Shown: positions 15,548 through 24,295, counted from the stretch's first letter. The stretch is DNA of 29,059 nucleotides from JAVBKA01 sp031546715 (GCA_031546715.1 JAVBKA010000190.1:1-29059); one strand, 5' to 3'. The notes: generated by a model not told the origin, from the sequence alone. Program-made: numbers and translations.

Positions 15548-17427
15548 TCTATTAATTCCTCCCATTGCGTAAATATATTTTGATATTTATTTCTGTTTTC
15601 TTCTCTAAGAGACAAAAGACGGGTTAGTGCCTCACTGTCAGAAGAAGATAACTCTAGCTGAACCGATAACTCAGCGTCAGCTTCGTCTAGCTGCTCCATT
15701 TCACGCTCAAGCTGGCGAATGCGCTTCTCGGTTTCCTTTGATTTCATCTGTGCTTGATGGGGCTTCAATGATTTTTCGCTGTTGGTTTCGCTGGAAGCTG
15801 CTTTTAGCTTTTCCTGCTCAAGCTCAAAGGCTAAAGCCGATTTGTACTGCTTAAATTCCTCAAAAGTTCCTGTGAAGTCGCAAATTTTACCGCCTGACAG
15901 TTCCCATATTCTGTTTGCAAAGCGGTCAATAAAGTATCTGTCATGGGAAATGAAAATCAGGGTTTCGTCATAGCTCTCAACGGCTTCCTCAATCCACTCT
16001 CTTGAGGCTATGTCTAAATGGTTAGTCGGTTCGTCTAGCAGTAAAAGATTAACCTTGTCGCCCATAAGAAGGCACAGTTTTAGTCTGCTGCGCTCCCCGC
16101 CTGACAGGTTTTCGACCTGCTTAAAGACCTCTTCCCCTCTGAAATGGAACATACCCAGTCTGTCGCGGCTTTCCTGCGGCAGGCAATCGTCTTCATACAG
16201 CATTGTATCATAAAGTGTGCGCTCTGGGTGAGAAAATTCTATAACCTGAGGCAAATATGCTTTTTTTACGCTTGGTCCTGGTAAAATTCGCCCCTTGGTG
16301 GGCGTTAGTTCCTCGGTAATCAGCTTGAAAAGAGTTGTTTTGCCTGCTCCGTTTTCACCTAACAGCGCAATCCTGTCTCCTGGGCGAACCGTTGCGGTTA
16401 GGTCGTTTACCAAGACTTTACCGCCAAAGTACGCAAAGGAAAGCTCTTGAATACGAAGGACGTCGTCGGCTAAAAACTTAGTTTGCTTAAAGTGCGCCGT
16501 CATGGACTTGGTGGTTCTTGGCTTATCAACGGTTTTCATCCGCTCGGCACGTTTTTCAATGGCAAATGCACGTTTATGTAGCTTCGCGCTCTTTCCAGCA
16601 TAGTCGTGCATTCTGCGGGCGGTGTCCTGTAGTTGGGTTATTTTTCGGTTTTCCTTGATGAATTGATCCATTTGCTCGTCATATCTGCGCTTTTTCTCAA
16701 TTACATAAAAGCTGTAATTACCGCTATAGGGCACTGCAACTCCGTTTTCGACCTCGATAACTCGGTTGATGCAGTTATCAAGAAAATATCTGTCATGGGA
16801 TATGCACACAACTGTGCCTTTAAACCGCGACAAATAGTCCTCAAGCCATTCTGTGGCTCGCATGTCAAGGTGATTTGTTGGCTCGTCGAGCAATAGTATA
16901 TCGGTATCGAGAAGAATAAGTCTTGCAAGGTTTACCCGTGTTTTTTCGCCCCCCGAAAGTGCGGCGAAGGGGCTGTAATACAAAGAATCAGGAATCATCA
17001 GCCCGTTTCTTACTCTGGACAAGCGGAGGTCAATTTCAAATCCCCCTCTGGTTTCAAAGAGGTGAGCTAACTCTCCGTACCGAGTCAGAACCTTTGGGTC
17101 GTCACAGCGCGCCAGTAGTGCGTCAATCTCCGCTTGCATTTCGTACAGCTTGGAAAATGCGGAATCCAGTACCATCGCAACCGTTGCGCCCTCTTCAACA
17201 ATGGGGATTTGTGAAAGAAGCCCCATGGATTTTCCAGAAAACAAGGCAAACGAGCCCTTATCGGGCAATTCCTCGCCAGATAGAACTCGAAAAAGAGTGG
17301 TTTTGCCCGCACCATTGGCACCAATCAGCCCAATGTGCTCCCCTGACTGAACGTCAAAGGTTACGCCTTTGAGAACATGGTTATCACCATAAAATTTATG
17401 AACATCCTGTACAGATATATCAATCAT
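15544..17427 (-). CDS. ABC-F family ATPase (ribosome-associated type)
   Basis: The 627-residue soluble protein has two ABC cassettes and no membrane segment. Cassette 1: Walker A GANGAGKT (36-43), LSGGEKTR (157-164), ILLLDEPTNHLD (177-188). A charged linker (about 240-320) follows. Cassette 2: GENGAGKT (357-364), LSGGERSR (441-448), LLLLDEPTNHLD (461-472). The C terminus (about 560-627) is a coiled coil like that of Uup/YdiF. ABC-F proteins bind the ribosomal E site and help stalled or antibiotic-blocked ribosomes. Which subgroup this belongs to, and whether it gives resistance, cannot be read from motifs. It follows degV by 39 bases. Confidence 0.93.
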   Translation of the reverse strand: MIDISVQDVHKFYGDNHVLKGVTFDVQSGEHIGLIGANGAGKTTLFRVLSGEELPDKGSFALFSGKSMGLLSQIPIVEEGATVAMVLDSAFSKLYEMQAEIDALLARCDDPKVLTRYGELAHLFETRGGFEIDLRLSRVRNGLMIPDSLYYSPFAALSGGEKTRVNLARLILLDTDILLLDEPTNHLDMRATEWLEDYLSRFKGTVVCISHDRYFLDNCINRVIEVENGVAVPYSGNYSFYVIEKKRRYDEQMDQFIKENRKITQLQDTARRMHDYAGKSAKLHKRAFAIEKRAERMKTVDKPRTTKSMTAHFKQTKFLADDVLRIQELSFAYFGGKVLVNDLTATVRPGDRIALLGENGAGKTTLFKLITEELTPTKGRILPGPSVKKAYLPQVIEFSHPERTLYDTMLYEDDCLPQESRDRLGMFHFRGEEVFKQVENLSGGERSRLKLCLLMGDKVNLLLLDEPTNHLDIASREWIEEAVESYDETLIFISHDRYFIDRFANRIWELSGGKICDFTGTFEEFKQYKSALAFELEQEKLKAASSETNSEKSLKPHQAQMKSKETEKRIRQLEREMEQLDEADAELSVQLELSSSDSEALTRLLSLREENRNKYQNIFTQWEELIE

Positions 17428-17466
17428 TATGCTCTATTGCAGTACATTTAAGAACCGGAGGATATA

Positions 17467-18330
17467 TTAATACCTTGGCTTTCCGATAAAGAAAAGTGCA
17501 ACCGTCCCCGGTCCTGCATGAGAACCGACAGCGACCCCAAGATGGTTATAAATAACCTCGCCTATTTCAAAATGCTTATGCATTTCCTCTATAACAAATT
17601 TTGCATCGTCAAGGCAATCGCCGTGACTTATGCCGACTATGGGTATATTCTTGCCGCCAACCTGTTCAACGGCTTCATTAACAAGGGCAAGCAGACTTTG
17701 CTTGCGCCCTCTGATTTTGCCGTGGTTTACTAGCTTGCCTTCGGCGTTTACATTAAGCAATGGCTTAATTCCCAGCACTGAACCGACAATTGCCGAGGAC
17801 TTTGACACTCGTCCGCCTTTATGGAGGAACATCAGGTCATTGACGGTAACACTTGAGCGAACACATGGCGCAGTAGCGTCTACAAATGCGCACAACTCTT
17901 CAAAGCTTGCTCCCTGAGCCGCCTTTAGCCGTGTGAGATGAACAAGGATTCCTTCTCCCAGTGATGTCATGCGTGTGTCTGCAACGTAAATTTTCCGCTC
18001 TGGATAACGAGCTTCAAGCTCTGCTTTAACAAGTAAGGCAGTATCATACGTGCCCGATAAGCCTGTGGACAGTCCGACATATACAATATCGAGACCATCC
18101 TGTAAAAACGGTTCAAAAAAGTTCTGAATTGTGCCAAAATTCAGCATTGAGGTGGAGGACGTTGAGCCTGTCGCCAGTTTTTGGAAGAATTCTTCGCCAG
18201 TCATTTTGCCGTCGTCCAGTAGTGTCTGTCCGTCCATTGTAATTTCAAAGGGCTGAAACGGCAAAGCGTTTTCTTTATAATAGTCCCATGGTAAATCGCA
18301 AGCAGAGTCTGTTATGATTTTATAATTCAT
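17467..18330 (-). CDS. DegV family fatty-acid-binding protein
   Basis: The 287-residue protein shows the DegV pattern: TDSACDLPWDYYKEN at the start, TSSTSMLNFG (fatty-acid-binding loop), YVGLSTGLSGTYDTA, FLHKGGRVSKSSAIVGS, and SHAGPGTVALFFIG at the C terminus. Family members bind a fatty acid, and FakB proteins of this family present it to the kinase FakA. No fakA gene is visible here. ATG 18330 has GAGGTG upstream. It heads the degV-ABC-F-flavodoxin-DUF218 transcript. Confidence 0.93.
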   Translation of the reverse strand: MNYKIITDSACDLPWDYYKENALPFQPFEITMDGQTLLDDGKMTGEEFFQKLATGSTSSTSMLNFGTIQNFFEPFLQDGLDIVYVGLSTGLSGTYDTALLVKAELEARYPERKIYVADTRMTSLGEGILVHLTRLKAAQGASFEELCAFVDATAPCVRSSVTVNDLMFLHKGGRVSKSSAIVGSVLGIKPLLNVNAEGKLVNHGKIRGRKQSLLALVNEAVEQVGGKNIPIVGISHGDCLDDAKFVIEEMHKHFEIGEVIYNHLGVAVGSHAGPGTVALFFIGKPRY

Positions 18331-18405
18331 TAATACACCTCATTAACTCATGAGTAACCGAGGCACTCACGAAACATTAGACATTAAAATTCCTTAGATT
18401 AGGAT

Positions 18406-18434
18406 ATTATATCTGCATTATACTTTGATTGCAA
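18406..18434 (-). promoter_or_regulatory. Promoter of the degV operon
   Basis: On the minus strand, TTGCAA (18434-18429) and a perfect TATAAT (18411-18406) are 17 bp apart, about 75 bp before degV. Confidence 0.8.
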
Positions 18435-18452
18435 CCTAGATTTGTAAACAAA

Positions 18453-21380
18453 CTATGAAAAATAACCAGTGATAGCTTTTGCGATACTATGTGTCAGCTC
18501 ATTAAGCTGCTGATTAGACGTAAGCCACTGGAAATCCTGCGGGTTACAGATAAATCCCATTTCAACCAAAAACGATGGCGACCACGAGGGTCTGCCCACA
18601 TAAAGATTCATTTGATTATGCTTCCTGTTTCTAACACCGAGGTCAGCGGTTACCGCATCGGCAACATACTGCGAAATCGGCGCAGACAGAACGTTTCGGT
18701 AGTGGGTTGACAGCCCTCTTATGCTTGAGGAGTCTGCATTTTCCGACACGCTGTTGCAGTGCAGTGAGACAAATAAGTCCGCCATGTGTTCACGATTAAT
18801 CGCCACACGGTCTTTAAGCTCCGTGGTATAGTCCCCTGTTCGAGTGATAAACACTTCCGCTCCAAGGCTTTCAAGCTCCTTTTGAAGCTTATGTTGGGCA
18901 TAAAAAGCCACATATTTTTCGGAAAAATCAGTTCCCCACGCACCTTGCGCGCCGGGGTCGTCGCCTCCGTGTCCTGCGTCAACAACAATTGTTAGGTCTG
19001 ACAGCGGTTTTGCGCCTGTTCCAGCTTTTATGGGACGCTTAATTAGTAGTTCTATGCCCTCGTCTGTTTTAGCGGTGAGGTAACCGTCAATCCTCATGCC
19101 GCCTCTTAGCGTAAAGGTATACACAGCGGCATTGCCCACCATTTCTGCCGTCACTGTACCCATTACGGAGTTTTTAGGCAAGGTTGGCAGAGGACAGGCA
19201 TCGACATCGTTTATAGTAACAGTTATGGTATTTTCTCCTGCGTAATCAACCTTTGTTATGCTGAAAAGCTTTGTTGAAAGGGTAAAACTGTCCCACTTTT
19301 CGCCCACGGTGTATCTACTGCTAGAAGGTGGATAGGCTGTACCCAGGTCAATAGTTTTCAGCTCCACATCAGCCGCTTGAAGCCATACTCCTTCGTTTCC
19401 CGCAACTGAAACCTGAACCCATGAGGCGTTGGAGGTAAGTCCGATAACGCGCCCTGTCTGCCCCTTGCCAAGCTCACCTGCAGACCCGCCGCTGGTAGTT
19501 GACTTCGGGTAAACAAAGGCAAAGTCGCTAATAACCACCGCCGCAAGGTCAGAATGCGGAGTACTGCAACGAATGGAGGCAGTGGCAGCTCTGGCATTAT
19601 TTTTTCCGTTATACTCCATTACATACACAGGCGACCCAAGATTGACAATTCTGCCTTTAATAGTATAGCCATTAAGGTCGAAAGTACCTGCAAAGGTTGT
19701 TTTATAAAATTTTCCATCATCGGGCTTACTGGTTGCGGCAGGCTCAAGGGGTATTCTCTGCCCTGCAAAAAACGCGTATACAGTCGCCCCGACGGGCGCA
19801 ACACAGCTAAGCTTAACTGTATCTCCGCCTTGATATATTTCGTCAGCCCCTGACGGAAACGCCGTTCCTGTAAGGATTTCGGCAGCCTCCATTGTGGGCG
19901 GACTTACTTGCGTCGTGCTAATGTCGCGGTTTATGGTTATTGTTACGGAGCTTGTTCCTTGGGCAAAAACGAAGGTATTAGCACCCTTGGCAATGGTGGC
20001 ATAGTAACCGAAATAACCCAGAGAGGTTCGTCCTTCAATGGCTTTTCCGTTAACGGTAATGGGCTTGGCTGGGTCGCTTGCGCCCATGATATAGTACCTG
20101 TCTCCGCTGTAGCTGATTGTACTGCTTGACGGTCTGCCGATGTTTAGCGCGCCGATAGTCGGCTCAGGCATTAGCACATTAGACGCCGCAGTGTTCACAG
20201 CAACAGAGTATAGCTTTTTCAGCGTTTCCTTTGTTGCGGCGTTTTCTAAGAATTTGTATCGGAAGTGAATGCTGCCCGTCACGGCAGAATATGTGTTGCT
20301 CAGCTCAATTTGATTCTTGATTTCCTTAGTGCCATACCACGGACTGGAGGAAGAATCGTCGTTGAGCCTGTATGTGGCGTGACCGACGTACAGTTTTACA
20401 TTAGTCCCGTTTACTTGGTCTACCCACCATTGCAGCACCTTTGAATAGTCCGCCTTGTTATGTCCGATTTCCCAGTAAATTTGAGGTGCGATATAGTCTA
20501 GCCACTCGTTTTTAACCCATTTGCGGGTGTCTGCAAAGGATTGGCTGTAGGATTCATGTCCTCCAGTGTCACTTCCAAAGGGGGAACTGGATTTATTCGC
20601 CCAAATTCCCGCGGGGCTGACGCCAAAAACGCATTCCGAACGGATAGCCTTGATTGCATCATAGGTATCCTTAATTAATGTATTAATATTATCTCTGCGC
20701 CAGTTATTTATGTCTGTATATCCCTTTCCGTACTTTTCGAAGGTGTTTCCGTCGTTAAAATCTCCGTCGGGATAAAAATAGTCGTCGAACTGTATGCCGT
20801 CAACGTCATAATTCTTTACAATTTCCGTTACGCCGTCTATAACCAGCTTTCGCACGCTTGCAAGACCTGGGTTATAGTACAAATTTTTGTCCGAATGCGC
20901 AACAGTCCAGTCTGGATGAAGCCGTGCTGGGTGGTTTTCAGCTAAAAGGCTGACGTCAGTGTTTAATCTATCCGCTCTGAACGGATTAATCCACGCATGA
21001 AGCTCAAGCCCATTTTCGTGAGCCTTTTGAATCCAGTATTCAAGGGGGTCAAAGCCGTCCTCTGGAGCTTTCCCCTGCTGACCTGATAAGTATTTAGACC
21101 ATGGAAAAAGCTCGGATTTGTATAAGGCATCCGAACAAGGGCGCACCTGTAAAATAATTGCGTTAAGTCCAATATCCTTGGCTGTACTGATGACAGTATC
21201 TGCTTCACTTTTTAATTTTGCAATGCTTAGTCCTTGGCTTGAAGGATAGTCAAGATTGATTAAGGTCGCAACCCAAACGGCACGAAAATCACTGGAAGCA
21301 GCACTTGCGGCGGCTTGCTTCGTTGGAAACATGACAAACACTACCATAAATGCAACAATTGCAATAACTCTTCTTTTCAT
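18453..21380 (-). CDS. Exported GHL10 glycosidase-like / SH3-like / amidase_3 fusion
   Basis: The protein has about 975 residues from ATG 21380 (AGG 5 bases before). A Sec signal peptide (1-26, KRRVIAIVAFMVVFVMF, cleavage near AAASA) leads to a GHL10/YngK-type barrel (about 30-345): FRAVWVATLINLDYP, ILQVRPCSDALY, LELHAWINPFRA, GIQFDDYFYPDG, DYIAPQIYWEIGH. Linker and beta domains follow (about 400-615), then an SH3-like module (about 635-680), a beta domain (about 690-785), and an N-acetylmuramoyl-L-alanine amidase_3 domain (about 795-975). The amidase shows VVDAGHGG (zinc His), the Glu of FSEKYVAF, FVSLHCNS (zinc His) and the catalytic Glu of FLVEMGFI. It probably binds the cell wall and cleaves peptidoglycan stem peptides. 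The GHL10 activity is not established by sequence. Confidence 0.9.
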   Translation of the reverse strand: MKRRVIAIVAFMVVFVMFPTKQAAASAASSDFRAVWVATLINLDYPSSQGLSIAKLKSEADTVISTAKDIGLNAIILQVRPCSDALYKSELFPWSKYLSGQQGKAPEDGFDPLEYWIQKAHENGLELHAWINPFRADRLNTDVSLLAENHPARLHPDWTVAHSDKNLYYNPGLASVRKLVIDGVTEIVKNYDVDGIQFDDYFYPDGDFNDGNTFEKYGKGYTDINNWRRDNINTLIKDTYDAIKAIRSECVFGVSPAGIWANKSSSPFGSDTGGHESYSQSFADTRKWVKNEWLDYIAPQIYWEIGHNKADYSKVLQWWVDQVNGTNVKLYVGHATYRLNDDSSSSPWYGTKEIKNQIELSNTYSAVTGSIHFRYKFLENAATKETLKKLYSVAVNTAASNVLMPEPTIGALNIGRPSSSTISYSGDRYYIMGASDPAKPITVNGKAIEGRTSLGYFGYYATIAKGANTFVFAQGTSSVTITINRDISTTQVSPPTMEAAEILTGTAFPSGADEIYQGGDTVKLSCVAPVGATVYAFFAGQRIPLEPAATSKPDDGKFYKTTFAGTFDLNGYTIKGRIVNLGSPVYVMEYNGKNNARAATASIRCSTPHSDLAAVVISDFAFVYPKSTTSGGSAGELGKGQTGRVIGLTSNASWVQVSVAGNEGVWLQAADVELKTIDLGTAYPPSSSRYTVGEKWDSFTLSTKLFSITKVDYAGENTITVTINDVDACPLPTLPKNSVMGTVTAEMVGNAAVYTFTLRGGMRIDGYLTAKTDEGIELLIKRPIKAGTGAKPLSDLTIVVDAGHGGDDPGAQGAWGTDFSEKYVAFYAQHKLQKELESLGAEVFITRTGDYTTELKDRVAINREHMADLFVSLHCNSVSENADSSSIRGLSTHYRNVLSAPISQYVADAVTADLGVRNRKHNQMNLYVGRPSWSPSFLVEMGFICNPQDFQWLTSNQQLNELTHSIAKAITGYFS

Positions 21381-21410
21381 AAGCACCTACATTTCTACGG
21401 CTATTTACAT

Positions 21411-21439
21411 ACTATAACAAAAAACCACAGCATTTTCAA
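21411..21439 (-). promoter_or_regulatory. Promoter of the GHL10-amidase gene
   Basis: On the minus strand, TTGAAA (21439-21434) and TATAGT (21416-21411) are 17 bp apart, with a TG one base before the -10 (extended -10). Confidence 0.75.
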
Positions 21440-21539
21440 GTATGTATTTGTTAAATATGTCCATGTAACAGCATTTTAACATCTCAGCAATATTTTTTTA
21501 ATATATTTAGCCATACTGGCAACATTGGTAACATTTACC

Positions 21540-21568
21540 TTGATATTTGTCGTTTTATTGTGTATTAT
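21540..21568 (+). promoter_or_regulatory. Promoter of lipoprotein A, shared motif
   Basis: TTGATA (21540-21545) and TATTAT (21563-21568) are 17 bp apart. The block GTGTATTATG-TACTAA resembles the promoter at 23109-23137. Confidence 0.7.
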
Positions 21569-21623
21569 GTACTAAAGACCGTGTTTAAATGTACTGCTTT
21601 TACATTTGAAGGGTGATGAACAT

Positions 21624-22901
21624 ATGAAAAAATACGCCGTACTCCTTTTCGCCGTCATGTTAGCTTTGTCCTCATGTACACCTTCATCTGATGTATCAAC
21701 CTCCCAGCAACCCGAATTTAGAACTTCTGCTGATGGTAGCGTGGTCAGTATCGGTAGTGAGCCTACGGACGGCAGCGGTCAGTCCGAGCTGTCGTTTTTT
21801 GACCAAACCGCATATACAGACGAACAGCTCAAAGAAATGTCCAAAAACTGGGACTATACAAACATATCCGATGAATACGACTTTGAAATGTTCAAGCTAG
21901 ACCCAAAAATTAAGGGCGTTCAAGGTTTTTGCGCTATAGGCGAACAGTTATACATAACCGACTACCAAAGCGAGCGCATACATGTTTTAGATAACAAGTT
22001 TGTAGTTACCGACACCATTCGTGATGGTTCAGATGCCGAGCCTTGGTTTTTACCTCGCGGGCTTTGCAAGGACAAAGATGGAAACCTTGTTGTCATAACT
22101 GATGTAAATAACTTGACTGATAATGGTCATATTTTGAGTTATAATAAAAGCTTTGAGGTTATAAAAGATACTACATTTACTCTAAAATCGGCAGATATAC
22201 ACTTTATGTCAAATGATGTCGCAGTGCTCGATTATGGCGATGTATTTTTCACTGTTAAGAGCGAAATTAATTCTGATGGAAAAATTTATAAGGTTAATTC
22301 AGATGGCTCTGTAGACGGTGTAGGAGAAAGCATATTTGGCACTTTGTGCCCGTCGATTGCAGGCGATGAGGTCATGTTTCTAAATAGCTTTTTCGGAATT
22401 GATAATAAACGAGTAACAAGAAACGGACAGTCTGCGTTATTTCGTATTGGCGACGGACTAGTGAAAGGCATAACAAAAATCCCTTCGGAAGTGTTTTTAC
22501 TGCCATCAGACGATGAAATAGCAGAAGTCGTTGGCATGAAAGATAAAGATGGAAATGCAATATCTGAATCCGACGCTAAAAGTTTTCGTCATCAAATTTA
22601 TGCACTTCGGGGGTATGCAGACTTAGAGAAAGTTGGGAATGAGTACTTTGTGTTGGCGGAAAACAAACCTGCGATATTTGTTTTCGACGAAAAGATGGAA
22701 TATGTTAAAACTATAAAAATTCCTGTTAACGATGAATGGAATATGGCTAAATACCTACAAAATATTTGGAATCATGGGCCAATGGCGGGTTCATTATATT
22801 TGGACTCAGACGAAAATGGCATTCTTTACATTGTATGCAGGATTTACGGGGAATCTGGCAACTATTACATAGGAGTGCGAGCTACGAAGAAAGCAGGATA
22901 A
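21624..22901 (+). CDS. Lipoprotein A, beta-propeller-like extracellular protein
   Basis: The 425-residue protein starts at ATG 21624 (GGTGAT just upstream), not the in-frame ATG 18 bases earlier. The lipoprotein signal ends LALSSC, with Cys18 as the lipid anchor. A Ser/Thr/Gly-rich spacer reaches about residue 60. The rest shows repeated strands of the type GFCAIGEQLYITD, RIHVLDNKF, PRGLCKDKDGNLVVITD and FVFDEKMEYVKTIKI, as in six-bladed NHL-like propellers. It is a full-length paralogue of lipoprotein B (same length, conserved RIHVLD and TIRDGSDAE blocks). Directly downstream is a broken copy of the permease start that also follows lipoprotein B. It probably binds a ligand at the membrane surface; no substrate is known. 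Confidence 0.85.
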   Translation: MKKYAVLLFAVMLALSSCTPSSDVSTSQQPEFRTSADGSVVSIGSEPTDGSGQSELSFFDQTAYTDEQLKEMSKNWDYTNISDEYDFEMFKLDPKIKGVQGFCAIGEQLYITDYQSERIHVLDNKFVVTDTIRDGSDAEPWFLPRGLCKDKDGNLVVITDVNNLTDNGHILSYNKSFEVIKDTTFTLKSADIHFMSNDVAVLDYGDVFFTVKSEINSDGKIYKVNSDGSVDGVGESIFGTLCPSIAGDEVMFLNSFFGIDNKRVTRNGQSALFRIGDGLVKGITKIPSEVFLLPSDDEIAEVVGMKDKDGNAISESDAKSFRHQIYALRGYADLEKVGNEYFVLAENKPAIFVFDEKMEYVKTIKIPVNDEWNMAKYLQNIWNHGPMAGSLYLDSDENGILYIVCRIYGESGNYYIGVRATKKAG

Positions 22902-23034
22902 ATAATGACAAAGCTTGTTTATACCTTTAAGCAAAGCTTACGTATTTTTACTGTGAGCAAAGTGCATACGCTGATTTTGCTTGTGTGTTACACTGCTGCA
23001 TTTTTGCTACCTGTGGTTATGCAGGCTTATAAGA
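22864..23034 (+). repeat. Direct repeat, left copy (171 bp)
   Basis: It matches 25633-25803 at a constant offset of 2769 bp with 7 mismatches by eye. It spans the last codons of lipoprotein A, its stop, and the first 43 codons of the permease. The four mismatches inside the permease reading frame change no amino acid. Confidence 0.92.
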
Positions 23035-23051
23035 TGAATTTGAAATTGTAA
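22905..23051 (+). pseudogene. Truncated copy of permease 1 (48 codons)
   Basis: The first 43 residues (MTKLVYTFKQSLRIFTVSK onward) are identical to permease 1 at 25674. Five unrelated residues (MNLKL) and TAA follow. The copy keeps the AGGA ribosome site and the spacing from the lipoprotein stop. It holds only the first membrane helix (about 21-40). It is most simply the remnant of a duplication that broke off after codon 43. Translation as a one-helix microprotein remains possible. Confidence 0.88.
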
Positions 23052-23108
23052 TTTTTTAAAATTTTATGAGTATATTAAAAAATAACCGTCATTTTGGCAA
23101 TATTTTCC

Positions 23109-23137
23109 TTGCGTTTTACAATATATTTGTGTATTAT
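23109..23137 (+). promoter_or_regulatory. Promoter of the thioredoxin-like/peptide genes, shared motif
   Basis: TTGCGT (23109-23114) and TATTAT (23132-23137) are 17 bp apart. GTGTATTATAGACTAA resembles the promoter of lipoprotein A, which suggests a duplicated control region. Confidence 0.65.
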
Positions 23138-23193
23138 AGACTAAGAGATGAAATTTTAATGTGTTACTTTTTGCATACAAAGGATGTGGACAC

Positions 23194-24018
23194 ATGAAAA
23201 AAACCGTTATTCTAGTCATTGGTTTATTAGCAATTGCACTGCTTGCGATTGCGCTCATGCCTAAAACTCACGGTCGAAAGGGAAATGGTGTGCCTCTTCA
23301 CGTCTTTAACGTAGGCGACACTTTTTCGGGCTATACCATATATAATGACGCTGGAACAGCTATTGATATTGGACAACTACAAGGTGAACGCAAGGTTATT
23401 ATCTTTGCATGGGACAAATGCGGCGACTGCCGTTCACAGTATGAAAACTACTCCAATCTAATTAAATTATACGATAATCAAAACCTTGATATAATATTCA
23501 TATGGGACGATAAAATTCCTGTATCAGATATGAACAATGCTCAAATTCCGTTAGAAAAACACTATTCCGCAAACGGTAAGGTTAAATTCACTGACTGGGT
23601 GCCTACATACTTTGTAGTTGACAAGAATAATAAGATTACTAAATCGCTTACAGATATTCAAGACCTTGAAGAGTACTTATCAGGTGTATATACCCCCAAA
23701 AACGAAGCACTCCTCGCGTTTCTAGATTCAAGGCTTATTTTCTTTACCCTTGAGGGGTGCAGTGGCTGTGCAACAGCGAAAAATGAGCTGTCAGAAAACA
23801 GCATTGTATCATCGCTGACGCTATATACCGTATTATGCGGAGAGAAAAAGGAAAATTCTGTTTTTGATTATCATGATTCAAATCTAATTTACGCTCATGC
23901 GTTGGGAATAGATTCGTTTCCTGCGTTTGCGGTTGTTTCTGAAGGGAAAGTCCACGTTTCGCGCACTATAGATGAGTTAATCAACATGGGGCATATATTG
24001 AAAGGAGCAAACAGATGA
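23194..24018 (+). CDS. Membrane-anchored protein with two thioredoxin-like domains
   Basis: The protein has 274 residues from ATG 23194 (AAAGGA 9 bases before). One N-terminal helix (about 4-22) without a clear cleavage site should anchor it with both domains outside. Domain 1 (about 35-165) is ResA/TlpA-like with the pair Cys76-Cys79 (WDKCGDCRS) and a likely cis-Pro at 137 (VPTYFVV). Domain 2 (about 170-270) has Cys189-Cys192 (EGCSGCATA) and a cis-Pro at 243 (SFPAFAVV). Such proteins make, break or shuffle disulfides in exported proteins. The stop overlaps the next ATG (ATGA), coupling it to a small exported four-Cys peptide, its most likely client. A fused, two-site oxidoreductase in this setting is unusual. 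Confidence 0.87.
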   Translation: MKKTVILVIGLLAIALLAIALMPKTHGRKGNGVPLHVFNVGDTFSGYTIYNDAGTAIDIGQLQGERKVIIFAWDKCGDCRSQYENYSNLIKLYDNQNLDIIFIWDDKIPVSDMNNAQIPLEKHYSANGKVKFTDWVPTYFVVDKNNKITKSLTDIQDLEEYLSGVYTPKNEALLAFLDSRLIFFTLEGCSGCATAKNELSENSIVSSLTLYTVLCGEKKENSVFDYHDSNLIYAHALGIDSFPAFAVVSEGKVHVSRTIDELINMGHILKGANR

Positions 24019-24295
24019 AAGGGTTAAAAGGGTTATTTCCGCGACATTGGCATTGGTTTTAGTAGCCAGCATGTTCGTGATGCCCAGTCTAGCGTACAAT
24101 AATCACGCCGCAGGTTGTATATTCCATTTAACAACCGGAAGTCGAGAAGATAGAACTGTCTATTTTCCAAACGGTTGTAGAAGACTAGACTATGTGCAGT
24201 TCTATGATGAGGCTTGCATTGGCCAGAATGGGACTCTTAAAACAGACCATAGCAGCACGTTTGTAACTGGAATAGTAGAATGCCCAGCCAGATAA
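24015..24295 (+). CDS. Small exported four-cysteine peptide (start region out of frame)
   Basis: ATG 24015 overlaps the previous stop and has AAAGGAG (24001-24007) upstream, but as sequenced this frame ends after 15 codons. The adjacent frame has no ATG/GTG start nearby. It reads RVKRVISATLALVLVASMF and ends in a signal-peptidase site (PSLA before YNNHAAG). One extra A in the AAA at 24018-24020 joins ATG to that frame, giving a 27-residue signal peptide and a 66-residue mature peptide. The mature part has four Cys (positions 8, 28, 41, 63), enough for two disulfides. I recognise no family. TTG 24047 as a start would lose the basic signal end. A bacteriocin, a signal or a small binding protein are all possible. 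Confidence 0.72.

Noticed and set aside
24015..24295. Lactococcin 972-type bacteriocin
   Set aside because: The peptide has a Sec signal and a nearby ABC transporter, but the Gly/Trp-rich pattern of that family is missing and four Cys are present.
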